From: Clostridiales bacterium PH28_bin88
GTDB taxonomy: Bacteria > Bacillota > PH28-bin88
DNA: 64,000 nt
Direction of reading: 5' to 3'
Assembly (NCBI GenBank): GCA_000987045.1
Contig: LAKY01000016.1
Coordinates: 1 to 64,000, forward strand
Below are positions 52,362-60,756 of this stretch, in pieces. Position numbers and translations under genes: made by a program. The notes under the pieces are model-generated. The model was not told the DNA's origin, ran no database searches, and saw only the letters and a list, made by a program, of their open reading frames with translations. Each line of letters opens with the position of its first letter. Positions within the stretch are counted from its first letter, which is position 1.

Positions 52362-52560
52362 TCTTCCGGCGGCAAGTTCGGCAAGTTAGGTCCAATATAA
52401 TAATTGCTATTTCATGGGAACATCAGACTGTAATCAGATACTAAAGCTTTCAGGCTTGAAGCATAAAACTGCAACTATATATGGGTACAGAGCTGACGGC
52501 ATTACACTGGATCTACCTGGTCTTCATTCTTATCGTCCGGTCTGATGGGTATAGACACTC

Positions 52561-52813
52561 GCCGTAAATTGCGGCACCACTAGATAATGAAAATGGAAGC
52601 TAGTGTACAGGCGGCGCTCGGGATTTCCTGGACGGCGCATTGGCGGAAGACCGTTGAAGAACCGCAGGCGGCTGAGGAATAGCCACGTCCATTGTTTGAG
52701 GCCGAAGGCCGAGTTTTGGACGTGGCCTGAAGACGCCGAGGTTCATTTCAACAAGTATACCGGAGACTCGCGCCGGGAAGGAAACCCGAGCTCAAGCCGC
52801 CAACCGATTTTTC
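52561..52813 (-). repeat. structured ~245-bp repeat, copy 3 (inverted)
   Basis: Same element as at 4300 and 20198, in the opposite direction. Central stem GCCACGTCCA (52682-52691) with TGGACGTGGC (52717-52726), perfectly paired. Two pairs differ from copy 2 but are compensated on both sides (G-C to A-T, T-A to C-G). It ends in AACCGATTTTTC, with a GATTTTTC-TAG-GAAAAATC hairpin. The rest of the 52362-52920 gap holds nothing I can identify except a GTCGG/GACGACC stretch near 52855. Confidence 0.88.
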
Positions 52814-52920
52814 TAGGAAAAATCAGGGCTTAGTCAGATGAACTGTCATGCCCCGTTAGTCGGACTTCAGACTTCCGACGACCGGCTTCCGAATAGGCCC
52901 TGACTTTAATACAAAGCTAT

Positions 52921-53466
52921 TTACGATCTCTCCGCCAGGTAGAGGATCTGGCTGGAGGCTTCTAAGGAAGAGGTCCACTGGTACGCATCTTCCAGAGACT
53001 GGCCGGCGGCAAAACTACCATGGCCTCGCAACATTACGATCTTGGAGAGCTTTAGCGCCGGCGGTACCAGCCGGGCTACTTCGGCGGAGCCAATGGTCTG
53101 TTGGGCGGTGACCACCGGTACCCGCTCCAGCAGGTAGCTGCCCTCAGAGTCTACCGGCAAGATCTCGTCCCTGCTCAGAGAGAGAACTATCGAGTAGCGA
53201 GGGTGGGCATGCACCACGGCCAGGGACGGTGTCAGCCGGTAGATGGCCCGGTGAACCACCAACTCCCTGGAAGCCAGCCCGTCACCGGTGTCTCCTTCTT
53301 CTAACCCTGTCTCCACAATATCCTTGTCTTCCAGGTTGGCAAGCATTGATCCGCGCCGGGTGATGAAGATCCGGTCACCTGCACGCACGCTCATATTGCC
53401 CCCGTGGGATGTGATCAACCCGGCAAGGAAAAGCTCCCTGCCAACCTGTTTAAACAACTCATACAT
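52921..53466 (-). CDS. class II aldolase/adducin-family protein
   Basis: About 181 residues. Family motifs: ITSHGGNMSVRAGDRIFIT near residue 18, VVHAHPRYSIVLS near 85 with the HxH metal ligands, and MLRGHGSFAAG near 148 with the third histidine. This matches L-fuculose/ribulose-phosphate-type aldolases, though the substrate is unknown. Start ATG at 53466 after GGGGTGGGAGG. It ends a three-gene operon with the ROK kinase and MoaD-like gene. Confidence 0.82.
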   Translation of the reverse strand: MYELFKQVGRELFLAGLITSHGGNMSVRAGDRIFITRRGSMLANLEDKDIVETGLEEGDTGDGLASRELVVHRAIYRLTPSLAVVHAHPRYSIVLSLSRDEILPVDSEGSYLLERVPVVTAQQTIGSAEVARLVPPALKLSKIVMLRGHGSFAAGQSLEDAYQWTSSLEASSQILYLAERS

Positions 53467-53510
53467 CCTCCCACCCCTTTCAAATGCCAACCCTGATGAC
53501 ACCCCTAGAG

Positions 53511-53750
53511 TTATCCCCCGGCCAACGGAGGAAACAGGCTGACCTCGTCACCCTCCGCCAGTTCCGCCTCCAGCCCGCAGATGAGACCGTTCTTGATGAT
53601 CACCGCCACCATGTCCTCGGGAAGGCCGCACGCCCGCAAGGAATCCAGCACCCTGGCTCCAGATGGCAGCGCTACCTCTACCTCACCTCTGACGGACCCA
53701 ACCGGGGCTAAGGAACGGAGGTTAGCAAACAGCTTGATTTTCACCTTCAT
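53511..53750 (-). CDS. MoaD/ThiS-family sulfur carrier
   Basis: 79 residues with the ubiquitin-like pattern: VKIKLFANLRSLAP at the start, an EGDEVSLFPPLAGG end, and the functional GG at the C-terminus. Resembles the small subunit of molybdopterin synthase. Its ATG overlaps the stop of the ROK gene by four bases. Unlike the carrier at 49993 it has no residue after GG. Confidence 0.85.
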   Translation of the reverse strand: MKVKIKLFANLRSLAPVGSVRGEVEVALPSGARVLDSLRACGLPEDMVAVIIKNGLICGLEAELAEGDEVSLFPPLAGG

Positions 53751-54730
53751 GTTTCTCTTCCCTCCAGTGCGAAGTGGGGTGACCCCGGGATAACCCGGGC
53801 CGCGGCTCCTATGCTGCCGGCGGCGTTTCCCAGCACTCCCAGGACCACCTCAGGTTTGGAATAAGGGCGGGTAAGGCGCGTTACCTGCTCCCGGACAGGC
53901 TCCAGGATTAACGATCCTGCAGCCGCCACCCCTCCCCCTATAATCACTCGCTCCAGGTCAAGCGCCAGAGCCATATTGGCCAGGGCCACCCCCAGGTAAC
54001 CGGCGGCCTTTCGCAGGATGCCCCGAGCCAACCCATCTCCATCCCGGGCGGCTGCCAGGATATCACGGGCGTCCAGGTCAGAGTTTTTTGACAGGGTGGT
54101 TTTATCTCCTCGCGTAAGGGCTTCCCGGGCCATCCGCACCAAAGCCGATGCCGAGGAAACAGTCTCCAGACACCCCTTGTTGCCACAACCACAGGGTAGG
54201 CCGTCCTCAACCACCTTGAAGTGACCCATTTCCGTACCCCGGCCGGTGGATCCCTGGAATAATTTGCCGTTGAGGATCAGGCCGGAACCTATACCGGTAC
54301 CGACAGTAATGACCAGCAGGTACCGCATCCCCCGCCCGGCACCCACCCAATGTTCTCCAAGGGCCGCGGCATCCGCATCATTTTCCAGCCAAACCGGAGA
54401 ACCCAAACGCCGCCCCAGGCTTTCCCCCAAGGGGAAATGAGACCACCCCAGGTTAGGAGCAAAAATCACCGTTCCAGTGTGGGCATCCACCGTGCCGGGA
54501 ACCCCTACGCCGATCCTATCCGGACGCATACCGGTTAAGCCTGCCTGTTGCCATACACGCGTTACCAGCTCCGTCATGCGATCCACCACCGCGTCAGGGC
54601 CGCCGGCGGAGAGGGTGGCCACCTGGTTGCTGGCCAGAATATAGCCATTGCCGTTGACGACAGCGGCTTTGATATTGGTACCCCCAAGGTCAATACCAAC
54701 CGCCAGGTATTGTTCTCCGCGACCAACCAA
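53747..54730 (-). CDS. ROK-family sugar kinase (glucokinase-like)
   Basis: 327 residues. The phosphate motif VGIDLGGTNIKAAVVN is at residues 11-26; WLENDADAAALGEHWVGAG near 115; the ROK zinc motif with GCGNKGCLETVSS near 178. Likely phosphorylates glucose or a related sugar with ATP. No helix-turn-helix is present, so it is an enzyme and not a ROK repressor. The gene before it on the strand is 240 bases away. Confidence 0.87.
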   Translation of the reverse strand: MVGRGEQYLAVGIDLGGTNIKAAVVNGNGYILASNQVATLSAGGPDAVVDRMTELVTRVWQQAGLTGMRPDRIGVGVPGTVDAHTGTVIFAPNLGWSHFPLGESLGRRLGSPVWLENDADAAALGEHWVGAGRGMRYLLVITVGTGIGSGLILNGKLFQGSTGRGTEMGHFKVVEDGLPCGCGNKGCLETVSSASALVRMAREALTRGDKTTLSKNSDLDARDILAAARDGDGLARGILRKAAGYLGVALANMALALDLERVIIGGGVAAAGSLILEPVREQVTRLTRPYSKPEVVLGVLGNAAGSIGAAARVIPGSPHFALEGRET

Positions 54731-54922
54731 AACCTTTCCCCTCCCGGATTTTAATCCAGCCTAACAAGCTTCAAATTACACAGGCGCACTGGCATCTCCG
54801 GTATTTTTTCCGGGTAAATCAGGCAGTTATGTGCTGGTAGCCACCCGTAAACATTTTCTACAAACCGTCAAGAAGCCTCCTTCAGCCCGCTTTCCCACAG
54901 CGGGTTTGCCTGCGCAAAAGTT

Positions 54923-54955
54923 GAAGCTGTTTCCTCGGCAGTAAGAAACAGCTTC
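54923..54955 (-). terminator. hairpin after the rubredoxin-like gene
   Basis: GAAGCTGTTTC and GAAACAGCTTC form a perfect 11-bp stem with an 11-base loop just past the gene's stop. The minus-strand tail AACTTTTG is only weakly T-rich. A second stem, CCCGCT/AGCGGG, is at 54887-54905. The rest of 54731-54920 shows no gene. Confidence 0.6.
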
Positions 54956-54968
54956 CACTCTCTTTTCC

Positions 54969-55076
54969 CTATTCTTTCTTGACAAAGGAATCCTTGGCTT
55001 CACATTCGGGGCACTTCTTGGGCTTACACCTGGTTTCTTTTTCGTAGCCGCACTGAGTGCATTGATAGACAGCCAT
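54969..55076 (-). CDS. RCKP-type rubredoxin-like peptide (35 residues)
   Basis: Found by direct reading. ATG at 55076 with GAGGAGGGGG just upstream. The peptide has CTQC at residues 6-9, then TRCKPKKCPECEAK at 16-28, so five cysteines. The RCKPKxCPEC motif is that of small rubredoxin-like proteins in anaerobic Clostridia. It probably binds one iron or zinc; electron transfer is possible. It follows the TPR gene by 36 bases on its strand, ending with a strong hairpin. Confidence 0.85.
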   Translation of the reverse strand: MAVYQCTQCGYEKETRCKPKKCPECEAKDSFVKKE

Positions 55077-55112
55077 CTATCCCCCTCCTCTCACTTGCGA
55101 TTCTACCCGGGC

Positions 55113-55748
55113 CTACTTTTTATATTCTTTGATCAGGTTGCGAATCCTTGCCTCGGTACCAGGGTCGGGCTTGGTAGCCAGAGCGGCCTCCCACTGATGC
55201 ACCGCGGCCTCGGAGTCACCCACGGCCTGGGCCAGGAACACCCCGTAGTTCATGCGACCGTAAACGTGATTGGGGTTAATCTCGATGGCCTTTTTAAACT
55301 GTTCCTGGGCCACCTGGTAATCAGAAGCGTAGAAAGCGGCGGTAGCCATATCTACCCGCACATCCACATTTTGCGGGTCAATTTCCAGCGCCTTGCCGTA
55401 ACTCTCTACCGCGCCTTTAAGTTCCCGTACCGCATCCGCCTCTCGTCCCTGCTGACTGTAAGTAACCCCCAGGTCATACTGCGCATTCCCCAGGTCGACG
55501 AGCACTTCCAGGTTTCGCGGGCTAGCCTTGAGAACTTGCTTGTAACGGCGGATATTCGTCTCCAGAGAGGTCTGGTCAGGACCGGACGGAGCCAAAGTCC
55601 CTTGAGTACCGGTTGGGGTCTGGGAATTCAGGCTTGAAGTTGAAAAGGCGGCATAGCCCCCCACCAAACCGATTGATATCAGGATAGTTAAGATAATATA
55701 GAAAACACGGTTAGTCCCAGCTTTGCGCATCTTCCGCATCACGGACAT
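55113..55748 (-). CDS. membrane-anchored TPR protein
   Basis: About 211 residues. A basic N-terminus, one membrane helix at about residues 14-34, then a Ser/Thr/Pro linker and three tetratricopeptide repeats (about 60-190), e.g. LEVLVDLGNAQYDLGVTY and PNHVYGRMNYGVFLAQA. TPRs bind other proteins; the partner is unknown. Start ATG at 55748 after AAGGGGGA. Confidence 0.82.
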   Translation of the reverse strand: MSVMRKMRKAGTNRVFYIILTILISIGLVGGYAAFSTSSLNSQTPTGTQGTLAPSGPDQTSLETNIRRYKQVLKASPRNLEVLVDLGNAQYDLGVTYSQQGREADAVRELKGAVESYGKALEIDPQNVDVRVDMATAAFYASDYQVAQEQFKKAIEINPNHVYGRMNYGVFLAQAVGDSEAAVHQWEAALATKPDPGTEARIRNLIKEYKK

Positions 55749-55872
55749 GGCATGTTCCCCCTTAGAATTTAAGATCCGGTGCACAAAAACATAATATTAT
55801 AACCGGAGTGGCTTGTCAATGAAATCAGGGACACGGTAGCCAGCCAAAGCTTACCGGTAATGCTTTTGGTGA

Positions 55873-56568
55873 TCATGCCTCCACCTCGAACTTGTACCCG
55901 ACGCCCCATACGGTGCTGATAAACCTATCGGAACATCCGGTTCTCCCCAACTTTTCCCGGATGTTTTTCACATGGGTATCCACTGTCCGCAGGTCTCCAT
56001 AAAAGTCGTAACCCCAGACCTGCTCAAGGATATTCTCCCGCGTAAACACCTTGCCGGGGTGACGAGCCAAAAAAACCAGCAGGTCATACTCTTTGGGGGT
56101 CAGGGTCACCGGTTCACCCATGCAGTGTACCATGTGGGCTTCTTGATCAATAATGAGATTTTCCCGCACAATTCTTTGACTGTTTTCCTTACAGGCAGGC
56201 GATGTCCGGCGCAGCAGCGCTTTCACCCTCGCCACCAACTCCCGCGGGCTGAATGGCTTCACCACGTAGTCATCCGCCCCCAGTTCGAAACCCAACACCC
56301 GGTCTACTTCCTCTCCCCGGGCAGTCAACATGATAATAGGCATATCATTGGTTTTCCGCACCTCCCGGCACACCATCCAGCCATCACCGCGGGGCATCAT
56401 CACGTCCAGGATCAGCAGGTTGAATTCAGCCTGCTTTACCCGGGCCAGGGCTTCTTCGCCGCTGGATGCCTCCATCACCGCATACCCGTCTCTTTCAAGG
56501 TACATGCGAACCAGGCGCCGCAGCCTTTCCTCGTCATCCGCCACCAGGATTTTTAACTTTTCCTGCAT
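55873..56568 (-). CDS. OmpR/PhoB-family response regulator
   Basis: 231 residues. Receiver domain (1-120): acidic DDEE near residue 10, phospho-acceptor in ILDVMMPRGDG near 54, T in LTARGE near 80 and K in VVKPFSPREL near 104. C-terminal winged helix (about 133-230): TLTPKEYDLLVFLARHPGKVFTRENILEQVWGYDF (start near 155) and RTVDTHVKNIREKLG. ResD/PhoP-like. No kinase gene lies beside it. ATG at 56568 with GGGTGG. Confidence 0.92.
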   Translation of the reverse strand: MQEKLKILVADDEERLRRLVRMYLERDGYAVMEASSGEEALARVKQAEFNLLILDVMMPRGDGWMVCREVRKTNDMPIIMLTARGEEVDRVLGFELGADDYVVKPFSPRELVARVKALLRRTSPACKENSQRIVRENLIIDQEAHMVHCMGEPVTLTPKEYDLLVFLARHPGKVFTRENILEQVWGYDFYGDLRTVDTHVKNIREKLGRTGCSDRFISTVWGVGYKFEVEA

Positions 56569-56739
56569 TCTATACCACCCTTTCGGCCAGTTCAAGCGCA
56601 CCATACCGCAAAACACATATGCCTTATTTACCCTACCCACGTATACTATCGTTGATTTTACTATCTCGGGCCTGAGGTGTCAATGTAGCCAGCTTCCAGT
56701 GCCCGCTGTGAACAGGACGGGTTGCTTTGAAAAAGCAGT

Positions 56740-56760
56740 AGCCCGGCATTAATCCGGGCT
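56740..56760 (-). terminator. hairpin after the VWA gene
   Basis: AGCCCGG-CATTAAT-CCGGGCT lies about 120 bases past the CoxE-like stop; on the minus strand it is followed by ACTGCTTTTTC, a delayed T-run. Confidence 0.55.
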
Positions 56761-56883
56761 TATCTTCACGCAGCAGGTCGGTGCAAGCAGCCACCAGACC
56801 CACAAAATTTTATGATTGTGCAACATCGCTGACGAAAATTGCTGTGGAACGGTTGGAGAGCTAACAGAGTTTTCAACAACTTT

Positions 56884-58227
56884 TCAGTGAAGAAACTGGT
56901 GGCGCAGGATCCTCTCAAGGTGGTAAAGGGTATTACACTCCAGCATCAGGGATTGGCTGCGGAAGGCCTCCACCGAGTGATATTTTGGCCACTCTGCTCC
57001 CGGTAGGGTGTTCAGCCAGATAACTTCCTTCACATGACACCGTAAATATCTCAATCGATCAGCAGCTTCTTCCACCGCTACCGTCTTGGTGTCGCTGACG
57101 ATGATCACCACCGTGTTACTGGTCAAGAGGTGCCTGTAACCTTCCAAAAGGGAAGTTACAGCCACCAGCAGATTGGTGCCCTCTCCCCAAACTTGACTTC
57201 CCTGCATCACCTCGCTCATGGTTTCCTCAAAGGAACGTCTTAGCCGGAAAAATGGGGTAACCCGTTCCAGTTCCTCGGCAAAGACAAAGCTTTCGATAGA
57301 GCGAACAGCCCCGGCCAGGCCGTAAATAAACTGCAACACAAAGGTAGCGTACCGGGCCATCGACCCCGAGACGTCACAAACCAGTACCAGCTTAGGCTTC
57401 TGCACCCGTTTCTGTTTGTACTTCAGTTCCAACAGGGTACCGCCTTTGGCCAGGTTACAGCGGATGGTGCGGCGCAGGTCGACCCTGGCCACCTTGTTGC
57501 TTCGCCGGTAGCGACGAGAAATCCGAGTGGCCAATTTTCTTGAAAGCCTCCTGATGACCCGGGCAACCTTGGGCAGGTCCTGCTCCGCTATATTCTTCAT
57601 GTCCTGGTATAACAGGAGGGCCTGTTCACGGGTCAGCTCGTTGGAAATCCCCGAAAGCAACGCATCCATCTCATCATCCCCGGTAGGTTCCAACCCCGCT
57701 GCGGTCCGGGGCTGATCCATCCGCCGTCGCCAGTATTCCAGGTGGCTCCTGACCAGGTTGGCAACCAAAGGCTCAAAGTTGGCCTCCACGTTCTTTCCCG
57801 TAGAAGTCTTGTGCAGAAATTCCTGTAACCGTGTCTTTTGGGCTGGGTCCAGGTTGGCATAAAAGACCTTGTCGTCTTCCGAAAGGTCCAAAGACCGTCC
57901 TTGAAAGGTGAGTTCCGTCTCCGCTTGCCGCACCTGCTCCTGTCGCTCCTGAATCGCCCGCCGGTGCTCTTCCTGGTGTCGTATCTTCTGCTCGGGAGGC
58001 GCGAAAAAGGTCTTAAAGGCCTGTTCGAACAGTGCCAAATTGTTGGTGTCCTTCACAAGGGTGGCTCGCAAGGCTGCCCGTACCGCCCCCCGGTCCATCA
58101 GGGGCACCTGCTGCAAGGCTGCGAGAGCGTCCACTACCTCCGCGGAACTGACCCGTACCCCCAACTGGCGCAACAGGTGGGTAAACTTAACCAGGTTGTG
58201 TTCAAAATACCCCTTCGTGCCGGTCAA
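56884..58227 (-). CDS. CoxE-like VWA-domain protein
   Basis: 447 residues. The N-terminal part is helical (FEHNLVKFTHLLRQLGVRVSS, residues 8-28 in part), as in the CoxE family. A von Willebrand A domain covers about 265-440 with the metal-ion site VCDVSGSMARY near 282 and later VVIIVSDTKTV. These proteins work with the MoxR-type ATPase encoded 92 bases upstream to assemble or activate metal enzymes; the client here is unknown. Confidence 0.86.
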   Translation of the reverse strand: MTGTKGYFEHNLVKFTHLLRQLGVRVSSAEVVDALAALQQVPLMDRGAVRAALRATLVKDTNNLALFEQAFKTFFAPPEQKIRHQEEHRRAIQERQEQVRQAETELTFQGRSLDLSEDDKVFYANLDPAQKTRLQEFLHKTSTGKNVEANFEPLVANLVRSHLEYWRRRMDQPRTAAGLEPTGDDEMDALLSGISNELTREQALLLYQDMKNIAEQDLPKVARVIRRLSRKLATRISRRYRRSNKVARVDLRRTIRCNLAKGGTLLELKYKQKRVQKPKLVLVCDVSGSMARYATFVLQFIYGLAGAVRSIESFVFAEELERVTPFFRLRRSFEETMSEVMQGSQVWGEGTNLLVAVTSLLEGYRHLLTSNTVVIIVSDTKTVAVEEAADRLRYLRCHVKEVIWLNTLPGAEWPKYHSVEAFRSQSLMLECNTLYHLERILRHQFLH

Positions 58228-58318
58228 TCGAGTTTCACCCCACCCTCTGTTGGTTTGTGACGGTTCCCTTTTTTAAGGGGAACTATCCCCGTTAAAGCGC
58301 AGTCAATTTGATTGGCGC

Positions 58319-59206
58319 TTACATGTCCCCGGCGCATGCCGCCCTGCATAGCCCCTCAGCACCAACCTGCCGGTGGAACAGGTCGATATCTTCCTTGTCC
58401 TTCATGATAACGTTAAGGGTCTTCTGAACCAGATCGGAAGTGAGGCGTTCTGCATTTAGCACCACCAGCGCCCGTGCCCAGTCCAAGGTTTCGGCAATAG
58501 CCGGTCGTTTTTTTAGCTCCAGGTTGGCGCGAATATAGGCCACAGCGGCCGACACCTGCCGGGCCAACCGGGAGCCGGCTTCGGGCACTTTGGACTGGAT
58601 GATGCGTACCTCCTTGTCTAAAGAAGGGTAATCTATATAGAGAAAAATGCATCGACGCTTTAAGCCGTCCGACAGTTCCCGCTCACCATTGCTGGTCAAT
58701 ACCACTATCGGGATCTGGCGGGCGGTAATTGTACCCAGTTCAGGGACCGACACCTGGAAGTCAGACAGCAGTTCAAAAAGAAATGCTTCAAACTCCTCGT
58801 CGGTTTTGTCAATCTCATCAATTAGCAGTACCGGTTGTTTTTCCGCTTGGATGGCTTTCATCAGCGGACGCTCCAGCAGGTACTCCCTGGTAAAAATGTC
58901 CTTCTCAAGTTGGTCACCCGCCGCGTCCTTAGCCATTTGAATCTTGAGCAACTGGCGCTGGTAGTTCCACTCGTATAAAGCCTTGTTTTCGTCCAGTCCC
59001 TCGTAACACTGCAAGCGGATTAACTCCGTGTTGAATATCCGGCTCAGCACCTTGGCCACCTCTGTTTTTCCCACTCCGGGAGCCCCGCAGATTAAAAGCG
59101 GTTTGCCCATTCGTAAGGCCAGGTAAACAGTTACTACGATATCATCGTCACAAATATAGCCCTCCGCATCCATCGCTTGCCGCAATTGCTCCATAGATAG
59201 CTGCAC
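58319..59206 (-). CDS. MoxR-family AAA+ ATPase
   Basis: 295 residues. Walker A GAPGVGKTEVAKVLS near residue 40; Walker B PVLLIDEIDKTDEEFE near 130; sensor-type VVLTSNGEREL near 168, followed by RRCIFLYIDYPSLDKE. MoxR-type chaperones pair with VWA proteins, as here. The C-terminal lid is about 80 residues. ATG start. Confidence 0.9.
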   Translation of the reverse strand: MQLSMEQLRQAMDAEGYICDDDIVVTVYLALRMGKPLLICGAPGVGKTEVAKVLSRIFNTELIRLQCYEGLDENKALYEWNYQRQLLKIQMAKDAAGDQLEKDIFTREYLLERPLMKAIQAEKQPVLLIDEIDKTDEEFEAFLFELLSDFQVSVPELGTITARQIPIVVLTSNGERELSDGLKRRCIFLYIDYPSLDKEVRIIQSKVPEAGSRLARQVSAAVAYIRANLELKKRPAIAETLDWARALVVLNAERLTSDLVQKTLNVIMKDKEDIDLFHRQVGAEGLCRAACAGDM

Positions 59207-59375
59207 GCCTTACACCTTCCCTTCAAATTTCGCCACCAATGAAATTATCCCTTACCCATGGTACAGGATCTGTAAGGGTAACTACACCAGGTTAGCAGCC
59301 TCGATTATAAGGTTCGTCACCGGCGATTCAATACCTGCTCCCGCTCGACCGGGAAAACCCGGGGGATGACTTATA

Positions 59376-59528
59376 TCAAAACAGCAATAACCCCAAAAGG
59401 GGCTCCATGTGAACGGGCAGTACGGGCAGGAGCATGTAGTATGTGCTTAAGAAAAGTACCGTGGAAAGAATGATAACCGGAAAGTACCTGGCATAGTTAC
59501 TTGGAGTGTTCTCGCCTGATCGTAACAT
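59376..59528 (-). CDS. small membrane protein resembling the first helix of an MFS carrier
   Basis: Found by direct reading. ATG at 59528 with CCGGAGG 6 bases upstream; 50 residues. After a polar N-terminus, VIILSTVLFLSTYYMLLPVL is one strong helix that closely follows the opening helix of many major-facilitator transporters. It stops after a short second stretch (EPLLGLLLF). No transporter sequence continues in any frame to 59220, so it is either a real small protein or the leftover front of a lost gene. Confidence 0.5.
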   Translation of the reverse strand: MLRSGENTPSNYARYFPVIILSTVLFLSTYYMLLPVLPVHMEPLLGLLLF

Positions 59529-59692
59529 CAAATCCTCCGGATAATCCAAAAGTATTGTACCTGGCTGGTACCACCAGGTATTATTACGCTGACGGTATCA
59601 AGTAATTATAACATATCGACACCCGGGACAGAACAGGCACCCGACTCTTTCGGGAATGCAGTATTCGGAAGTACAGTTTTCCAATAAAACAA

Positions 59693-59716
59693 AGAGAGGG
59701 ACCTTTCCCTCTCTAA
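59693..59716 (-). terminator. rho-independent terminator
   Basis: On the minus strand AGAGAGGGA and TCCCTCTCT pair and are followed by TTGTTTTATTG. It ends the short gene at 59743-59868. Confidence 0.8.
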
Positions 59717-59742
59717 TTTCCGGTTTTGCGGAATATGATGAC

Positions 59743-59868
59743 CTACTCGCCCTCAGGTTTCTCCACGTTGATGCCCAGCCACTGGAGGTGCTTAATCCAC
59801 TTGCCGGTCTCCTCCAGGAGCATCACTTCTTCCTGGCTGTTGGACTCTAAACTGGCATTCATCTGCAT
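59743..59868 (-). CDS. small acidic hypothetical protein (41 residues)
   Basis: ATG at 59868 with GGGGGTGGAG just upstream; a strong terminator follows. The peptide is polar and acidic: a Ser/Asn/Glu-rich N-terminus, then EEVMLLEETGKWIKHLQWLG, an amphipathic helix, and an acidic end. No family recognised. It stands alone, directly downstream of the Crp/Fnr gene's opposite side with its own message. Confidence 0.6.
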   Translation of the reverse strand: MQMNASLESNSQEEVMLLEETGKWIKHLQWLGINVEKPEGE

Positions 59869-60014
59869 GTCTCCACCCCCGATTAGTTGGTTTCGACTAT
59901 AGTATACCATTTCACAAATTCCCGCACCCATAATTTTCGGTGAACCGCATAAAATCGGTGCTTAACGGTAAAAAGCCCCTCCTGACCGGTAACAGTACCG
60001 CACCGTGGAACCGG

Positions 60015-60698
60015 TTACACCCAACGGCGTAGCTTTTCGGGCTTAACCACAGTAATACGCTGGCGGCTAATTTGAAGAACGCCGGCCCGTTTCCACTCGC
60101 TGATAATCCGCGCCACAGTCTCTCTTGAAGCTCCCACCAGGTTGGCTAGTTCCTGCTGGCTTAAAGGAATATCTATCAGGCGGCCATGCTCTGTGTCCCG
60201 CCCGTGATCCTCGGCCAACTGCCAGAGGGTAACCGCCAAGCGGGCATAGACATCCATGTAAGCCAGATCCCGCACGTGTAATTGGGCCTGGCGCAGTCGT
60301 CGGCTCATTACCTTCAAAATCTTAAGGGTGATACCCGGATTCCTGCGTAAAAAATCCTCAATGTCAGCCTGGCGAATAATGCCAATTTCCGCGTCTTCCA
60401 TGGCTTCGGCTGTAGCAGGAAATGGGCCCCTATCGAAAAGGAGCACCTCGGCGAAGATGTCTCCGTCCTGCAGAAAATGCAGGATCTTCTCCCGCCCGTC
60501 CTCCAACAGTTTGGACAACTTAACCTTGCCCTTCTTCACAAGGTATAGCCCATCCCCCGGTTCGCCCTCCACGAAAATGATCATGTTTTTCTTGTACCTG
60601 CGCACGATGACGATGCGGGCCATTTCCAGGAGCTCATCCTCAGTCAGTCCCTGAAAAACCGGCACTTGCCGCAAGTAACCTATCAATTCATTCTGCAA
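60015..60698 (-). CDS. Crp/Fnr-family transcriptional regulator
   Basis: About 227 residues. The N-terminal cyclic-nucleotide-binding-like domain (5-125) has FVEGEPGDGLYLVKKGKVKL near 45; the C-terminal winged helix has LSQQELANLVGASRETVARII near 175 (in part). No Fnr-type cysteine cluster is visible at the N-terminus, so a small ligand is more likely than iron-sulfur sensing. Start TTG at 60698 follows GGTGGGGGGA. Confidence 0.88.
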   Translation of the reverse strand: MQNELIGYLRQVPVFQGLTEDELLEMARIVIVRRYKKNMIIFVEGEPGDGLYLVKKGKVKLSKLLEDGREKILHFLQDGDIFAEVLLFDRGPFPATAEAMEDAEIGIIRQADIEDFLRRNPGITLKILKVMSRRLRQAQLHVRDLAYMDVYARLAVTLWQLAEDHGRDTEHGRLIDIPLSQQELANLVGASRETVARIISEWKRAGVLQISRQRITVVKPEKLRRWV

Positions 60699-60756
60699 AG
60701 CCCGTCCCCCCACCCTGTCCCTGTGTCGCCGAAGGTAGTCTTGATCGTTGGTTACA

